NCBI GenBank assembly: GCA_964613455.1
Contig: CAZTGS010000008.1
Span: 1-44,396, forward strand
From: SCGC-AAA076-P13 sp964613455
Lineage (GTDB): Bacteria > Pseudomonadota > Gammaproteobacteria > Magnimaribacterales > D2472
Direction: 5' to 3'
DNA length: 44,396 bases
The translations under genes and the position numbers were made by a program. Below the pieces are notes generated by a model. That model was not told where the DNA came from. It was given only the letters and a program-made list of their open reading frames with translations, and did no database searches. Within the stretch, counting starts at the first letter, position 1. Each line of letters begins with the position of its first letter. Positions 33,789 to 41,983 of this stretch are shown here, one piece after another.

Positions 33789-35099
33789 GTGTCTATAGTT
33801 TTTGCCCTGGCAACCCCTCCATCAAAATCTGCTATTTGTGTGTTCCGTGTATCCGGCAAGGGTTGTTTAGATAGCCTTAATAGTTTGATTCGTGTTCCAC
33901 TGGCGAACAATAAAACTTTTTACGTCCGAGAGGTTTTTTACAAAGAGAAGCTTTTAGATACTGTTGGAATAATTTCTTTTAAAGGTCCCGCTAGTTACTC
34001 GGGTGAGGACTCGTTTGAGGTGTATGCCCATGGCGGCCTGGGCGTAATGTCTTTGTTTGTGAGTTTATTCAAAGAGCTTGGTTTTGATGAGGCGCCCCCG
34101 GGAGAGTTTACAAAAAGAGCATTTCTTAATGGGAAGTTGAGTCTTAGCGAAGCTGAGTCGGTGGTTGATGTTATTGACAGCTCTTCGTCTCAAGATGTTT
34201 ATCTTTCTTCAAAATCTTTGTCTGGGGCTTTTACAAAATCAGTTGTCGCGTTTGCTAAAGAGATAGATTTTTTAAGGGTTCGGGTTGAGGGTGAGATAGA
34301 TTTCTCCGACGAGGGTCAGGAGTTTCTTGACCCCGGTTTGGTTGATGACGCTCGTTCGCTTGTAGATCGTTTTAATCTTTTTATTGGTGGTTGTGTTTCA
34401 AAAAAGAACCGTTCTACTAAAAATAATATTCTTTTTGTTGGTCCTGTTAATTCTGGGAAGTCTTCGGTGTTTAATAGGCTGCTTGGTTTTGAAAGGGCTA
34501 TTGTGTCTAGCGCGCCGGGCACAACTAGAGATTTAATAGAGTCAGAGCTTTTTTATAATGATATGGCTTTTTCGGTTTCAGACACCGCGGGTTTGAGAGA
34601 TACTGACGACCCAATAGAGGTGGAGGGGATTGATTATGGTCTTTCAGAAATAAAAGAGGCGGACCTTGTTGTGGGTATTTTTGATAGTATTGATGAGGGG
34701 TTGATGGATAGGTTTGAGTTGCTTATGCAGGATAAAAAATATTTAAAAGTGTTTAATAAGGTAGATATCCAAAAACCAAAAAAGGATGTTTTCGATTATA
34801 TGGTTTCTGCAAAAACCGGAGAGGGTTTTGGTTTGCTAAAGGAGGGTTTGGCTTCTTCTTTTAAGCTTGGTGAGGCTTTAGATTCAACTTTCTTGGTTAG
34901 AGAAAGGCATGTAAAGCTTTTTAATGATTGTGTTGCCTCTTTGGACGCGTGTCTTTTAAAAATAGAGGGTGGTTTAGGTTTGGAGCTTGTTGCTGAGGAT
35001 ATGAAGATCGCTAGATCTTTTTTAGATGAGGTTGTTGGGTTGAAGACCTCGGATTCCTTGCTTGGTGATATTTTTAGTTCTTTTTGTATCGGTAAATAA
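33789..35099 (+). CDS. mnmE: tRNA modification GTPase MnmE
   Basis: GTPase that with MnmG makes cmnm5U34 on certain tRNAs. 436 residues (E. coli 454): folate-binding N-terminal domain (FALATPPSKSAICVFRVSG), helical domain, G domain with G1 GPVNSGKS (218-225; family usually GxPNxGKS), G2 APGTTRD, G3 DTAGLRDTDDPIEVEG, G4 FNKVD, and the C-terminal FCIGK with the catalytic-site Cys. Start GTG at 33789, 3 bp after yidC. Codons are strongly T- and G-ended and the protein is Phe/Val/Gly/Leu-rich, unlike MnmG next door. Confidence 0.95.
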   Translation: MSIVFALATPPSKSAICVFRVSGKGCLDSLNSLIRVPLANNKTFYVREVFYKEKLLDTVGIISFKGPASYSGEDSFEVYAHGGLGVMSLFVSLFKELGFDEAPPGEFTKRAFLNGKLSLSEAESVVDVIDSSSSQDVYLSSKSLSGAFTKSVVAFAKEIDFLRVRVEGEIDFSDEGQEFLDPGLVDDARSLVDRFNLFIGGCVSKKNRSTKNNILFVGPVNSGKSSVFNRLLGFERAIVSSAPGTTRDLIESELFYNDMAFSVSDTAGLRDTDDPIEVEGIDYGLSEIKEADLVVGIFDSIDEGLMDRFELLMQDKKYLKVFNKVDIQKPKKDVFDYMVSAKTGEGFGLLKEGLASSFKLGEALDSTFLVRERHVKLFNDCVASLDACLLKIEGGLGLELVAEDMKIARSFLDEVVGLKTSDSLLGDIFSSFCIGK

Positions 35100-35315
35100 C
35101 CTGTTATTAAGTTGTGGCTCTTTTTTAGCCTTTATTTTTATCAACAGTTTAGTTGATGTTGTTTGTACTGTTTCTAAACACCCTTAAACATAAGTTATCC
35201 TGTTTGATGAGGCTTTTTAAAGTCTGGGTTTTTAGCACTTGTTAACAAAAAAACCTCTTACTAATAGAAATAACAATAAGTATATAATATAGATATTATT
35301 GGTTTTAATAAGTAT
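35100..35315. other. mnmE-mnmG spacer (longest in window): origin-like features and composition switch
   Basis: A 216-bp spacer at the position of E. coli oriC (upstream of mnmG). Contents: a weak hairpin (35116-35130); TTATCAACA (35138-35146), one mismatch from a DnaA box; the inverted repeat ATCAAC/GTTGAT (35140-35157); TTATCCTGT (35195-35203), also present in the dnaA-rpmH spacer; a 7-bp stem GGTTTTT/AAAAACC (35227-35255); and an AT-rich right end with a direct repeat. Strand composition reverses here. I saw no dif-like site and no ORF of note. Confidence 0.5.
35116..35140 (+). terminator. weak intrinsic terminator after mnmE
   Basis: GGCT (35116-35119) pairs with AGCC (35127-35130) around a T-rich loop, followed by a T-rich tract (35131-35140). 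The stem is only 4 bp, so termination would be partial at best. Confidence 0.35.
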
Positions 35316-35317
35316 AT
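35275..35317. repeat. 11-bp direct repeat at the mnmG start
   Basis: AATAAGTATAT occurs at 35275-35285 and 35307-35317, 32 bp apart; the second copy runs into the mnmG ATG (35316). The region between is almost pure A/T, resembling an unwinding element or a promoter region. Confidence 0.6.
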
Positions 35318-37169
35318 GAAAAAGTTTGATGTAATAGTTGTTGGAGGCGGACATGCTGGTGTTGAGGCAGCCCACGCTGTTTACAGATCTGGTCTTAAAT
35401 GCGCTCTGGTGACTTTTGAAAAAAGCAAGATTGGTCAAATGTCATGCAACCCAGCCATTGGGGGTTTGGGTAAATCTCATATCGTAAGAGAGGTTGATGC
35501 TATGGGCGGCATTATGGCGCTTGCAACAGACAGATCAGGAATTCAATACAGAACGTTAAATACAAGAAAAGGAGACGCCGTTCAAGCCCTCAGGGTTCAA
35601 TGTGACAGAGAGCTCTATAAAAAAGCCATACAAGACATTTTGTCGAAAACCGATATAGAGATTTTTGAAGAAGAGGTTGAGGATATTGTTATAAACAAAG
35701 AAAATGTTGAAGGGGTTATAACAAACAAGCAAACAATACTGTCCAAAAAAACCATTCTTACAACCGGGACCTTTTTAAATGGAATAATGTATACAGGTGG
35801 TGAGTCAAACAAAGGAGGAAGAGTTGGCGATAGTTCATCAATACCACTATCCAAAAGACTTTACGATTTAAAACTTCCAATGGGTAGATTAAAAACTGGC
35901 ACTCCAGCAAGGATAAAAATGTCTAGTCTCGACCTTTCGGTTATGGAAGAGCAGCCGGGCGAAACCCCAACCCCATTCATGTCCCTAAGAGGAAAAGATA
36001 ACGGCCATCAAAAACAACTTTCTTGTTTCATTGCACGCACCAACAAAGAAACACATAAAATTATCAGTGAAAACACACATCTATCAGCAATGTATTCGGG
36101 AAACATAACTGGTATAGGGCCAAGATATTGCCCATCCATAGAAGACAAAGTATATAAATTTAGTGATAAAGAAAGCCATCAGATATTTATCGAGCCTGAA
36201 GGCATTAATAAAGATCTTGTTTACCCCAACGGCATTTCAACAAGTTTGCCAAAAGATGCTCAGGAAAAATTTATAAGATCTATCGCCGGAATGGAAAATT
36301 CGGTTATTGAGGAGTTTGGTTATGCGGTTGAGTATGATTTTGTTGACCCAAGGACACTAAAACAAACCCTAGAAACCACTTTTTTTAATAACTTTTATTT
36401 AGCAGGGCAAATAAACGGAACAACAGGATACGAAGAAGCTGCAGCTCAAGGCCTTATGGCTGGAATTAATGCAGCAAACAACATAAACAAAAAAGATGAT
36501 TTTGTCTTAGAAAGAAACGAAGCCTATATAGGGGTTTTAATAAACGATCTAACGACCCATGGCATAACCGAACCATACAGAATGTTTACAAGCAGGGCAG
36601 AGCACAGGCTCTTGTTGTCCCAAAATAACGCAGAACAAAGACTCTTAAAAAAGGCACACAAACTAAACATTGTCAGCGAAAAAAGATACGCCAAGCACAC
36701 AAAAAAAGAAAACGATTACAAGGCGTTCTTCAACAAACTGGTTCTGACAAAAGTAAAAGAGTTTCAAAACTTAAACCAAGAAAGGGTGTTGCTCGATGAG
36801 AAAAAAAGTATATCAACACTTCTAGCACGACCGGACATTGACCCAAACCTAATTTTTAAAAGTGTGATTCACAACAAAGAAGAAAAAGCCTTTTATCAAA
36901 GAGCCGCAACTGAAATAAAATACAAAGGCTATATAGAAAAACAGCTTCGCGAAATCGATAAAAACAAAAAACAAAACAACAAAAAAATACCAAAAAATCT
37001 TGTTTATAAAAACATTAGCGGCCTATCTAATGAGATTGTAGAAAAGCTATCAAAAACAAAACCCGAAACAATAGGATCTGCTTCAAAGATAGAGGGTGTA
37101 ACACCAGCAGCTATTAACATAATATTAGTAACTATGAAAAAAAACGAGCTGGAAGCAATCAATGCCTAG
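35316..37169 (+). CDS. mnmG: tRNA uridine 5-carboxymethylaminomethyl modification enzyme MnmG (GidA)
   Basis: FAD-dependent partner of MnmE. 617 residues (E. coli 629): dinucleotide-binding GGGHAGVEAA (10-19), MSCNPAIGGLGKSHIVREVD, GTFLNGIMYTGG, RLKTGTPARI, GITEPYRMFTSRAEHRLLL and a C-terminal helical domain for MnmE binding. The coding strand is strikingly A/C-rich, and the C-terminal domain has Lys/Asn/Gln runs such as DKNKKQNNKKIPKN. No Shine-Dalgarno before the ATG. rsmG overlaps its end by 8 bp. Confidence 0.96.
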   Translation: MKKFDVIVVGGGHAGVEAAHAVYRSGLKCALVTFEKSKIGQMSCNPAIGGLGKSHIVREVDAMGGIMALATDRSGIQYRTLNTRKGDAVQALRVQCDRELYKKAIQDILSKTDIEIFEEEVEDIVINKENVEGVITNKQTILSKKTILTTGTFLNGIMYTGGESNKGGRVGDSSSIPLSKRLYDLKLPMGRLKTGTPARIKMSSLDLSVMEEQPGETPTPFMSLRGKDNGHQKQLSCFIARTNKETHKIISENTHLSAMYSGNITGIGPRYCPSIEDKVYKFSDKESHQIFIEPEGINKDLVYPNGISTSLPKDAQEKFIRSIAGMENSVIEEFGYAVEYDFVDPRTLKQTLETTFFNNFYLAGQINGTTGYEEAAAQGLMAGINAANNINKKDDFVLERNEAYIGVLINDLTTHGITEPYRMFTSRAEHRLLLSQNNAEQRLLKKAHKLNIVSEKRYAKHTKKENDYKAFFNKLVLTKVKEFQNLNQERVLLDEKKSISTLLARPDIDPNLIFKSVIHNKEEKAFYQRAATEIKYKGYIEKQLREIDKNKKQNNKKIPKNLVYKNISGLSNEIVEKLSKTKPETIGSASKIEGVTPAAINIILVTMKKNELEAINA

Positions 37170-37785
37170 CGACCTAAGTGAGATTGTTAAAACAAAAAAC
37201 CCAACCCTATCATTAAAAGACTTGACCAAGCTGGAGTCTTTCATCAACGAGGCCATTTTATTTAATAACAAGCATAATATTTTTGTAAGAACTGGCCCCT
37301 TAGAAATTTTAGAAAAAGATATTGATGATTGCATGCATCTTGTTGAAAAAACCCATCAAAAAGAGAAGATTCTTGATCTTGGGACGGGAGGGGGCTTCCC
37401 TGGAATTATCCTGGGTATAATAAAAAAAGACTGCGAAGTCCACCTTTTAGAAAAAAGCCAGAAAAAGTGCTATTTCTTAAAAAAAATAAAAGATCTTTTG
37501 AGCCTTGAAAATATCAAGGTCATCAACACAACAATAACCAAAAAAAACAACCTGGGCGAGTATGATTTAATTACAGCAAGAGCTTTTTCTTCAACAAAGA
37601 ATATTCTTGACCTAACCCAAAAAAACCTAAAAAAAAATGGTAGATATATTCTTCTAAAAGGCACTATCGAGAAAATAGAAGAAGAAATGGAATCTATAAA
37701 CACAAACAAATATAAATATGAAATAATCAAAACAGACAACCAAAAGTTTGAAAGGCATCTGATAGAAATAAAACACAATGAATAA
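37162..37785 (+). CDS. rsmG: 16S rRNA (guanine-527-N7)-methyltransferase RsmG (GidB)
   Basis: SAM-dependent methylation of G527 in 16S rRNA. 207 residues with FNNKHNIFVRTGPLEILEKD, motif I ILDLGTGGGFPGIILGI, then VHLLEKSQKKCYFLKKI and ITARAFSSTKNILDL. Overlaps mnmG by 8 bp and parA by 8 bp, the standard mnmG-rsmG-parA-parB order. Very Lys/Asn/Thr-rich, matching the A/C-skewed coding strand. Confidence 0.95.
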   Translation: MPSDLSEIVKTKNPTLSLKDLTKLESFINEAILFNNKHNIFVRTGPLEILEKDIDDCMHLVEKTHQKEKILDLGTGGGFPGIILGIIKKDCEVHLLEKSQKKCYFLKKIKDLLSLENIKVINTTITKKNNLGEYDLITARAFSSTKNILDLTQKNLKKNGRYILLKGTIEKIEEEMESINTNKYKYEIIKTDNQKFERHLIEIKHNE

Positions 37786-38539
37786 AATTTTAGCTATAGC
37801 AAATCAAAAAGGTGGTGTAGGTAAAACAACCACGGCTGTAAATTTAGCGGCATGCCTTGCGGCAACAAAAAGAAGAGTTCTTCTTTTAGATCTAGACCCT
37901 CAGGGAAATGCCACGACAGCAGCTGGCCTTAAAGAAGAGAACCCAAACACTCTTTACAATCTATTTTTTGATAAAACACCCTTAAAAAAATGCATTTATA
38001 AATCCTCTGATGGCTATGATGTTGTGCCGGGCGGCCAAGAGCTAATAGCCTTGGAAGTCGCTATTAGAGAAAATAATAAACAAACTTTTCTAACTCAAGA
38101 GTTAAGCACACTGAGTGATGATTATGACTACACTATTATTGATACACCACCAACACTAAACCAATTAACCATAGAGGCTCTTTTTGCTGCATCGGGAACA
38201 CTAATCCCACTTCAGTGCGAATATTATTCCTTGGAGGGGGTTACTGGTCTAATGCAAACCATTCAAACACTTTCTGATAAAAATCTTACTAATAACAGAG
38301 TGTTGGGAATAGTAAGAACAATGGTAGATATGAGAAACAATTTGGCAAAAGAGGTTTCCGACGAACTGGAGGCACATTTCTCAAGTCTTGTTTTCAATAC
38401 ACTAATACCAAGAAACGTTAAGCTTGCAGAGGCTCCAAGTCACGGTGTTTCAGGAATAAAATATATGCCAAACTCATACGGAGCTAAAGCTTATTTAGCA
38501 TTAACGGGCGAATTAATAAGGAAGGTAGAGTATGTCTGA
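37778..38539 (+). CDS. parA: chromosome partitioning ATPase ParA
   Basis: Walker-type ATPase that segregates ParB-parS complexes. 253 residues with the deviant Walker A KGGVGKTTTAVNLA (about 11-24), LLLDLDPQGNATT and the Walker B TIIDTPP. The short N-terminus without a helix-turn-helix places it with chromosomal Soj/ParA rather than plasmid type Ia. Overlaps rsmG and parB by 8 bp each. Composition is A/C-skewed but less than mnmG. Confidence 0.95.
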   Translation: MNKILAIANQKGGVGKTTTAVNLAACLAATKRRVLLLDLDPQGNATTAAGLKEENPNTLYNLFFDKTPLKKCIYKSSDGYDVVPGGQELIALEVAIRENNKQTFLTQELSTLSDDYDYTIIDTPPTLNQLTIEALFAASGTLIPLQCEYYSLEGVTGLMQTIQTLSDKNLTNNRVLGIVRTMVDMRNNLAKEVSDELEAHFSSLVFNTLIPRNVKLAEAPSHGVSGIKYMPNSYGAKAYLALTGELIRKVEYV

Positions 38540-39374
38540 AGATGGAAAAATTTTAAACAAAGGACTGGATGCTTTATTGGGTTCAGGAAACACAAATACC
38601 CAGAGAACAGTAAAGGAAATTGATGTTGAAAATATAAATGCTGGAAGATTCCAACCAAGAACAAACTTTGATGAAGAAAAGCTTTTAGAACTTACAAGCT
38701 CAATAAAAAAACACGGAGTATTGTCACCAATTCTTGTAAGAGAGCTCGGCCTAAATAAATTTGAGGTTATTGCTGGTGAAAGGAGGCTTAGAGCTTCAAA
38801 AAAAGCAGGCATAAAAACAATCCCTTGCCTTGTAGATCAAAAAAAGGATCAAGATGCTCTTGAGTCTGCTTTGATTGAGAATCTTCAAAGGGAAGACTTA
38901 AATGCAGTAGAAGAGGCTCGAGGTTATGATAGATTAAAGCGAGAGTTTGGCTTAACCCAGGATGAGGTTGCAATGTCTACAGGCAAAGCAAGGAGCACCA
39001 TAGCAAACTCTATAAGATTACTATCTCTTCCAGCAAAAGTCTTAGATCTTTTGTCTGCAGGGCAAATTGAAAAGGGACACGCAAAACTCCTAGCATCACT
39101 TGAGCCCAAAGATGCAGAAGAGGCCGCTGCAAATATTATAAAAAATAAACTGACTGTCAAAGACTTAAGTAACCTATCTCAAAAGAAAAAAGGCAATATA
39201 AATCCAACAAAAAAACAAAAAGACACAGATCTTCTTAATATTGAACAAGAAATGTCAGATGCTTTTGGACACAAGGTTGAAATCGATGCTAAAAACAAAA
39301 AAAATGGCAAAGTTGTCATTTCTTACAGCACATCTGATGAGTTAGAAAACATTATTTCTAAACTGACTGATTAA
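38532..39374 (+). CDS. parB: chromosome partitioning protein ParB
   Basis: CTPase clamp that loads at parS. 280 residues: an N-terminal tail with LNKGLDALLGS, the CTP-binding motifs GERRLRA and ENLQREDLN, a helix-turn-helix around LTQDEVAMSTGKARSTIANS, and a C-terminal dimer domain. All are the chromosomal Spo0J/ParB type. The likely target parS lies at 28075-28090, 10 kb to the left in recF. Starts inside the parA end with GGAAGGTAGAG upstream. Confidence 0.96.
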   Translation: MSEDGKILNKGLDALLGSGNTNTQRTVKEIDVENINAGRFQPRTNFDEEKLLELTSSIKKHGVLSPILVRELGLNKFEVIAGERRLRASKKAGIKTIPCLVDQKKDQDALESALIENLQREDLNAVEEARGYDRLKREFGLTQDEVAMSTGKARSTIANSIRLLSLPAKVLDLLSAGQIEKGHAKLLASLEPKDAEEAAANIIKNKLTVKDLSNLSQKKKGNINPTKKQKDTDLLNIEQEMSDAFGHKVEIDAKNKKNGKVVISYSTSDELENIISKLTD

Positions 39375-39398
39375 TATTCAAATTAATGTGAAAACAGC

Positions 39399-39427
39399 TT
39401 GTTTCTAGGGCTATATATTTCTATAAT
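39399..39427 (+). promoter_or_regulatory. probable atp operon promoter
   Basis: TTGTTT (39399-39404), 17 bp, TATAAT (39422-39427) in the 88-bp parB-atpI spacer, about 36 bp before atpI. Exact -10, three of six at the -35, ideal spacing. Confidence 0.6.
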
Positions 39428-39462
39428 TCTCGCCAATACAATAAAACAAAAACGTAAATCTT

Positions 39463-39807
39463 TTGAAAAGTTTCACAAATATCCTATTCAGCAACAAAAG
39501 CCTAATCTTACTAGCCTTTTTGATGCTTTTAGTGGCCGGAACTTTTAAAACAACCCTTTTTGTTTTAGCTCCACTTGCCTATCTTTTGGCAATAATAATC
39601 GCATATGCTATTGGTGGCAGAATTAATGATCATGGAATCAACGTCGCATACAATTGGTCGATTAAATGGGTGCTCTTTGTAACTTTTTTATATTTAACCG
39701 GTACCTATTTCAAAGAAGCGTTTGTTTATGCAATGTTTTCATTTATTTTAATAAATACTGTATTAAACCCAACAATGTTTATTCCTAAAAACGGAGCGTC
39801 TGCATAA
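39463..39807 (+). CDS. atpI: AtpI-like F0 assembly protein (ATP synthase subunit I)
   Basis: 114 residues with four hydrophobic segments (SLILLAFLMLLVAGTFKTTL, then LAPLAYLLAIIIAYAIGG, KWVLFVTFLYLTGTYF and FVYAMFSFILINTVL), as for AtpI, thought to aid c-ring assembly or Mg2+ supply. Sequence conservation in this family is low; assignment rests on topology, size and its place before atpB. The start is TTG at 39463, with no in-frame ATG or GTG before the first helix and no clear Shine-Dalgarno. Stop overlaps the atpB ATG (TAATG). Confidence 0.75.
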   Translation: MKSFTNILFSNKSLILLAFLMLLVAGTFKTTLFVLAPLAYLLAIIIAYAIGGRINDHGINVAYNWSIKWVLFVTFLYLTGTYFKEAFVYAMFSFILINTVLNPTMFIPKNGASA

Positions 39808-40700
39808 TGGCAAAAGAGCTCACAACCAAATCATATATAGATCATCATTTAACAAATCTTACTTGTGGAAAAACACCAGAGGGCTGGACTTGTGATCCTC
39901 ATTACGTTGACCAAATGGGTTTCTGGGCTTTTCATGTTGATTCATTGTTTTGGTCTGTATTTTTAGGATCTTTATTCATAGTTGTATTTAAAATGGCAAT
40001 GCCAAAAACAGTAAGCGCTGAGACACCACCAACTGGGCTTCAAAATTTTGTAGAAATGAGCATAGAGTTTGTAGAAGACAACGTTCAATCTCTTTTTGGA
40101 TCTATTAAAAACAAACTTATTGCACCTCTTGCTTTAACTGTATTTGTTTGGATATTGTTAATGAACTTAATGGATTTAATACCAGTAGATTTCTTACCAG
40201 TACTTGCAGGACACATAGCCTTCTTCTTAGTAGGCGGCCCTGAACATGCATGGATTAACAGCCCAGAATCTTTTTATTTTAAAGTTGTGCCAACCACAGA
40301 TCCAAACATCACTCTTGGAATGGCCTTAGCAATATTTGTTCTAACAATTTATTACAGTATTTCAGTTAAAGGCTTAAAAGCATTTGTGGCTGAATTAACA
40401 CTTCACCCATTTGGAAAATGGCTAATGCCAGTTAATTTCATATTAGAAATGGTTAACTTTATAGCCAAACCAATTTCACTAGGATTAAGGCTTTTTGGAA
40501 ACCTCTATGCTGGTGAAATGATATTTATTTTGATTGCATTGATGTTGTTTTTCAGTAGCATACCAATTGGCATGCTTGGATTTGGGCTGCATTTAGTTTG
40601 GGCGCTTTTCCACATATTAATTGTGGCATTACAAGCATTTATATTTATGGCGTTAACTATTGCTTATTTAGCAATGGCGCATGAAACAGAGGAACATTAA
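39807..40700 (+). CDS. atpB: ATP synthase F0 subunit a
   Basis: Proton half-channel subunit. 297 residues (E. coli 271) with a long periplasmic N-terminus (HHLTNLTCGKTPEGWTCDPH, containing two cysteines) and five helices. The essential Arg is residue 228 in ISLGLRLFGNLYAGEM. C-terminal LHLVWALFHILIVALQAFIF contains the conserved Gln. An additional loop around PEHAWINSPESF is present, as in related gammaproteobacteria. Coupled to atpI by a one-base overlap. Confidence 0.96.
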   Translation: MAKELTTKSYIDHHLTNLTCGKTPEGWTCDPHYVDQMGFWAFHVDSLFWSVFLGSLFIVVFKMAMPKTVSAETPPTGLQNFVEMSIEFVEDNVQSLFGSIKNKLIAPLALTVFVWILLMNLMDLIPVDFLPVLAGHIAFFLVGGPEHAWINSPESFYFKVVPTTDPNITLGMALAIFVLTIYYSISVKGLKAFVAELTLHPFGKWLMPVNFILEMVNFIAKPISLGLRLFGNLYAGEMIFILIALMLFFSSIPIGMLGFGLHLVWALFHILIVALQAFIFMALTIAYLAMAHETEEH

Positions 40701-40724
40701 TCCTCAACTTAAAGGAGAAAAAAA

Positions 40725-40949
40725 ATGGAAGGTATAGAAGTATTAGCAGCAGGAATCACCATGGGCCTTTCAGCTATCGGAGCTGGAGTTGGTGTTGGTA
40801 TTTTAGGTAGTAAATTTATTGAAGGTATAGCAAGACAGCCAGAGCTGGCTCCATTTCTTCAAGGTCGATTCTTTCTTATGATGGGATTAACAGATGCGGT
40901 TCCTATGATTGGCGTAGGTCTCGGCATGTACATGTTATTTGCTCTGTAG
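40725..40949 (+). CDS. atpE: ATP synthase F0 subunit c
   Basis: Rotor ring subunit, 74 residues in a two-helix hairpin. Helix 1 is glycine-rich (GAGVGVGILGSK), the loop has ARQPEL, and helix 2 carries the proton-binding Asp57 in GLTDAVPMIGVGLGMY; there is no sodium-type ligand pattern. Strong Shine-Dalgarno AGGAG (40713-40717) 7 bp before the ATG, as expected for the subunit needed in many copies. A small inverted repeat GAGGA/TCCTC (40689-40705) straddles the atpB stop and its right arm could pair with this ribosome site. Confidence 0.97.
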   Translation: MEGIEVLAAGITMGLSAIGAGVGVGILGSKFIEGIARQPELAPFLQGRFFLMMGLTDAVPMIGVGLGMYMLFAL

Positions 40950-40962
40950 AAAACTCTAAAGC

Positions 40963-41433
40963 ATGAATATAAACGCAACCTTACTTGCCCAAGCAGTCGT
41001 GATGATTGTTTTTGTAGCTATATGCTGGAAATACGTTTATCCGCCAATTTTGTCAGTTATGCAAGAAAGAGAAAAAAAGATATCTGATGGTTTAGAGGCA
41101 GCTAAAAAAGCTGATGATTCTCTAGAAGAGGCAAAGCTTGCTTTCGACAAAGAAATAGATCAAGCCAAATCTGAAGCAGCAGGAATCCTTGAAAAAGCAA
41201 ACTCTAGAGCGTCTCAAATAGTTGGTGATGCATCATCAAAAGCAGAGGTAGAGGCCGAAAAGATTATGGCTTCAGCATCAACCTCAATTGAAAATGATAC
41301 AAACAAGGCCAAAGAGGAACTAAGGCAGCAAATGTCTGACATCATTATCGATACAACTCAAAAAATTCTTGGTGACGAAATATCAGCTGAAAAGCATGAC
41401 GATATTTTAAAGAAAGCGGCTAAGGAGCTATAG
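40963..41433 (+). CDS. atpF: ATP synthase F0 subunit b
   Basis: Peripheral stalk. 156 residues, the length of E. coli b: N-terminal helix (LLAQAVVMIVFVAICWKYVY) preceded by MNINAT, then a long charged coiled coil rich in Ala, Lys and Glu, ending in a delta-binding tail. A single atpF is present (no b'), as in other gammaproteobacteria. It starts 13 bp after atpE. Confidence 0.96.
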   Translation: MNINATLLAQAVVMIVFVAICWKYVYPPILSVMQEREKKISDGLEAAKKADDSLEEAKLAFDKEIDQAKSEAAGILEKANSRASQIVGDASSKAEVEAEKIMASASTSIENDTNKAKEELRQQMSDIIIDTTQKILGDEISAEKHDDILKKAAKEL

Positions 41434-41437
41434 AATA

Positions 41438-41974
41438 ATGATTGAGTTAACTCCATTAGCCAGACCATATGCTAAAGCCTTATTCGCTTCTGCACTTGAG
41501 AGCGCAAGTCTTGAAGAGATGGCTAATGAGTTACAAATTATGGCAACCGCATCAGAATCTAAAGAAGTAACAAATACTATCGAGAACCCAGTACTGTCCA
41601 GACAAGAAGTTGTAGATATTTTAGTTAAGCTTTTTGAAGAAAGCGTTTCAGATACATCAAAAAGACTCCTAGCAATATTGGCTGAAAATAAAAGATTGAA
41701 TCTCCTTCAATCCATTCATTCAATTTATGAGGAGCTTTTGGCAGAGCATAAAGAACAAAATTCAGTAATAGTATTTGTAGCGTCAGATCCAAGCAGTGAT
41801 GCAAAAGAGGAAATAGAGCAAAAACTCAGATCCTCATACGGCAATGATGCCAACATATCTTTTTCCAAAGACCCATCAATGATGGGCGGCTTATCTATTA
41901 AGGTAGGTGACGAAACATTAGATCTTTCCATTAGAGGAAAGGTTAAAAAACTTGTAAACCAATTAAATTTTTAA
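41438..41974 (+). CDS. atpH: ATP synthase F1 subunit delta
   Basis: Connects the b stalk to the top of F1. 178 residues: N-terminal helical domain with TPLARPYAKALFASALE, and the conserved C-terminal MMGGLSIKVGDETLDLSIRG. Four bases after atpF, nine before atpA. Confidence 0.96.
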   Translation: MIELTPLARPYAKALFASALESASLEEMANELQIMATASESKEVTNTIENPVLSRQEVVDILVKLFEESVSDTSKRLLAILAENKRLNLLQSIHSIYEELLAEHKEQNSVIVFVASDPSSDAKEEIEQKLRSSYGNDANISFSKDPSMMGGLSIKVGDETLDLSIRGKVKKLVNQLNF

Positions 41975-41983
41975 GGTGAAAAA

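Noticed and set aside
33893..33909. TGTTCCAC...GAACA resembling a second parS in mnmE
   Set aside because: The right half is shifted (TGGCGAACA) and the palindrome is lost, so it does not match the parS consensus.
35100..35315. dif (XerCD) site as support for a replication terminus
   Set aside because: No sequence resembling the gammaproteobacterial dif consensus with its XerC and XerD half-sites was found in the spacer.
37470..37778. 102-codon open frame antisense to rsmG
   Set aside because: Strongly hydrophobic, Phe/Ser/Ile-rich translation of the complement of an A/C-rich gene; a composition shadow without family features.
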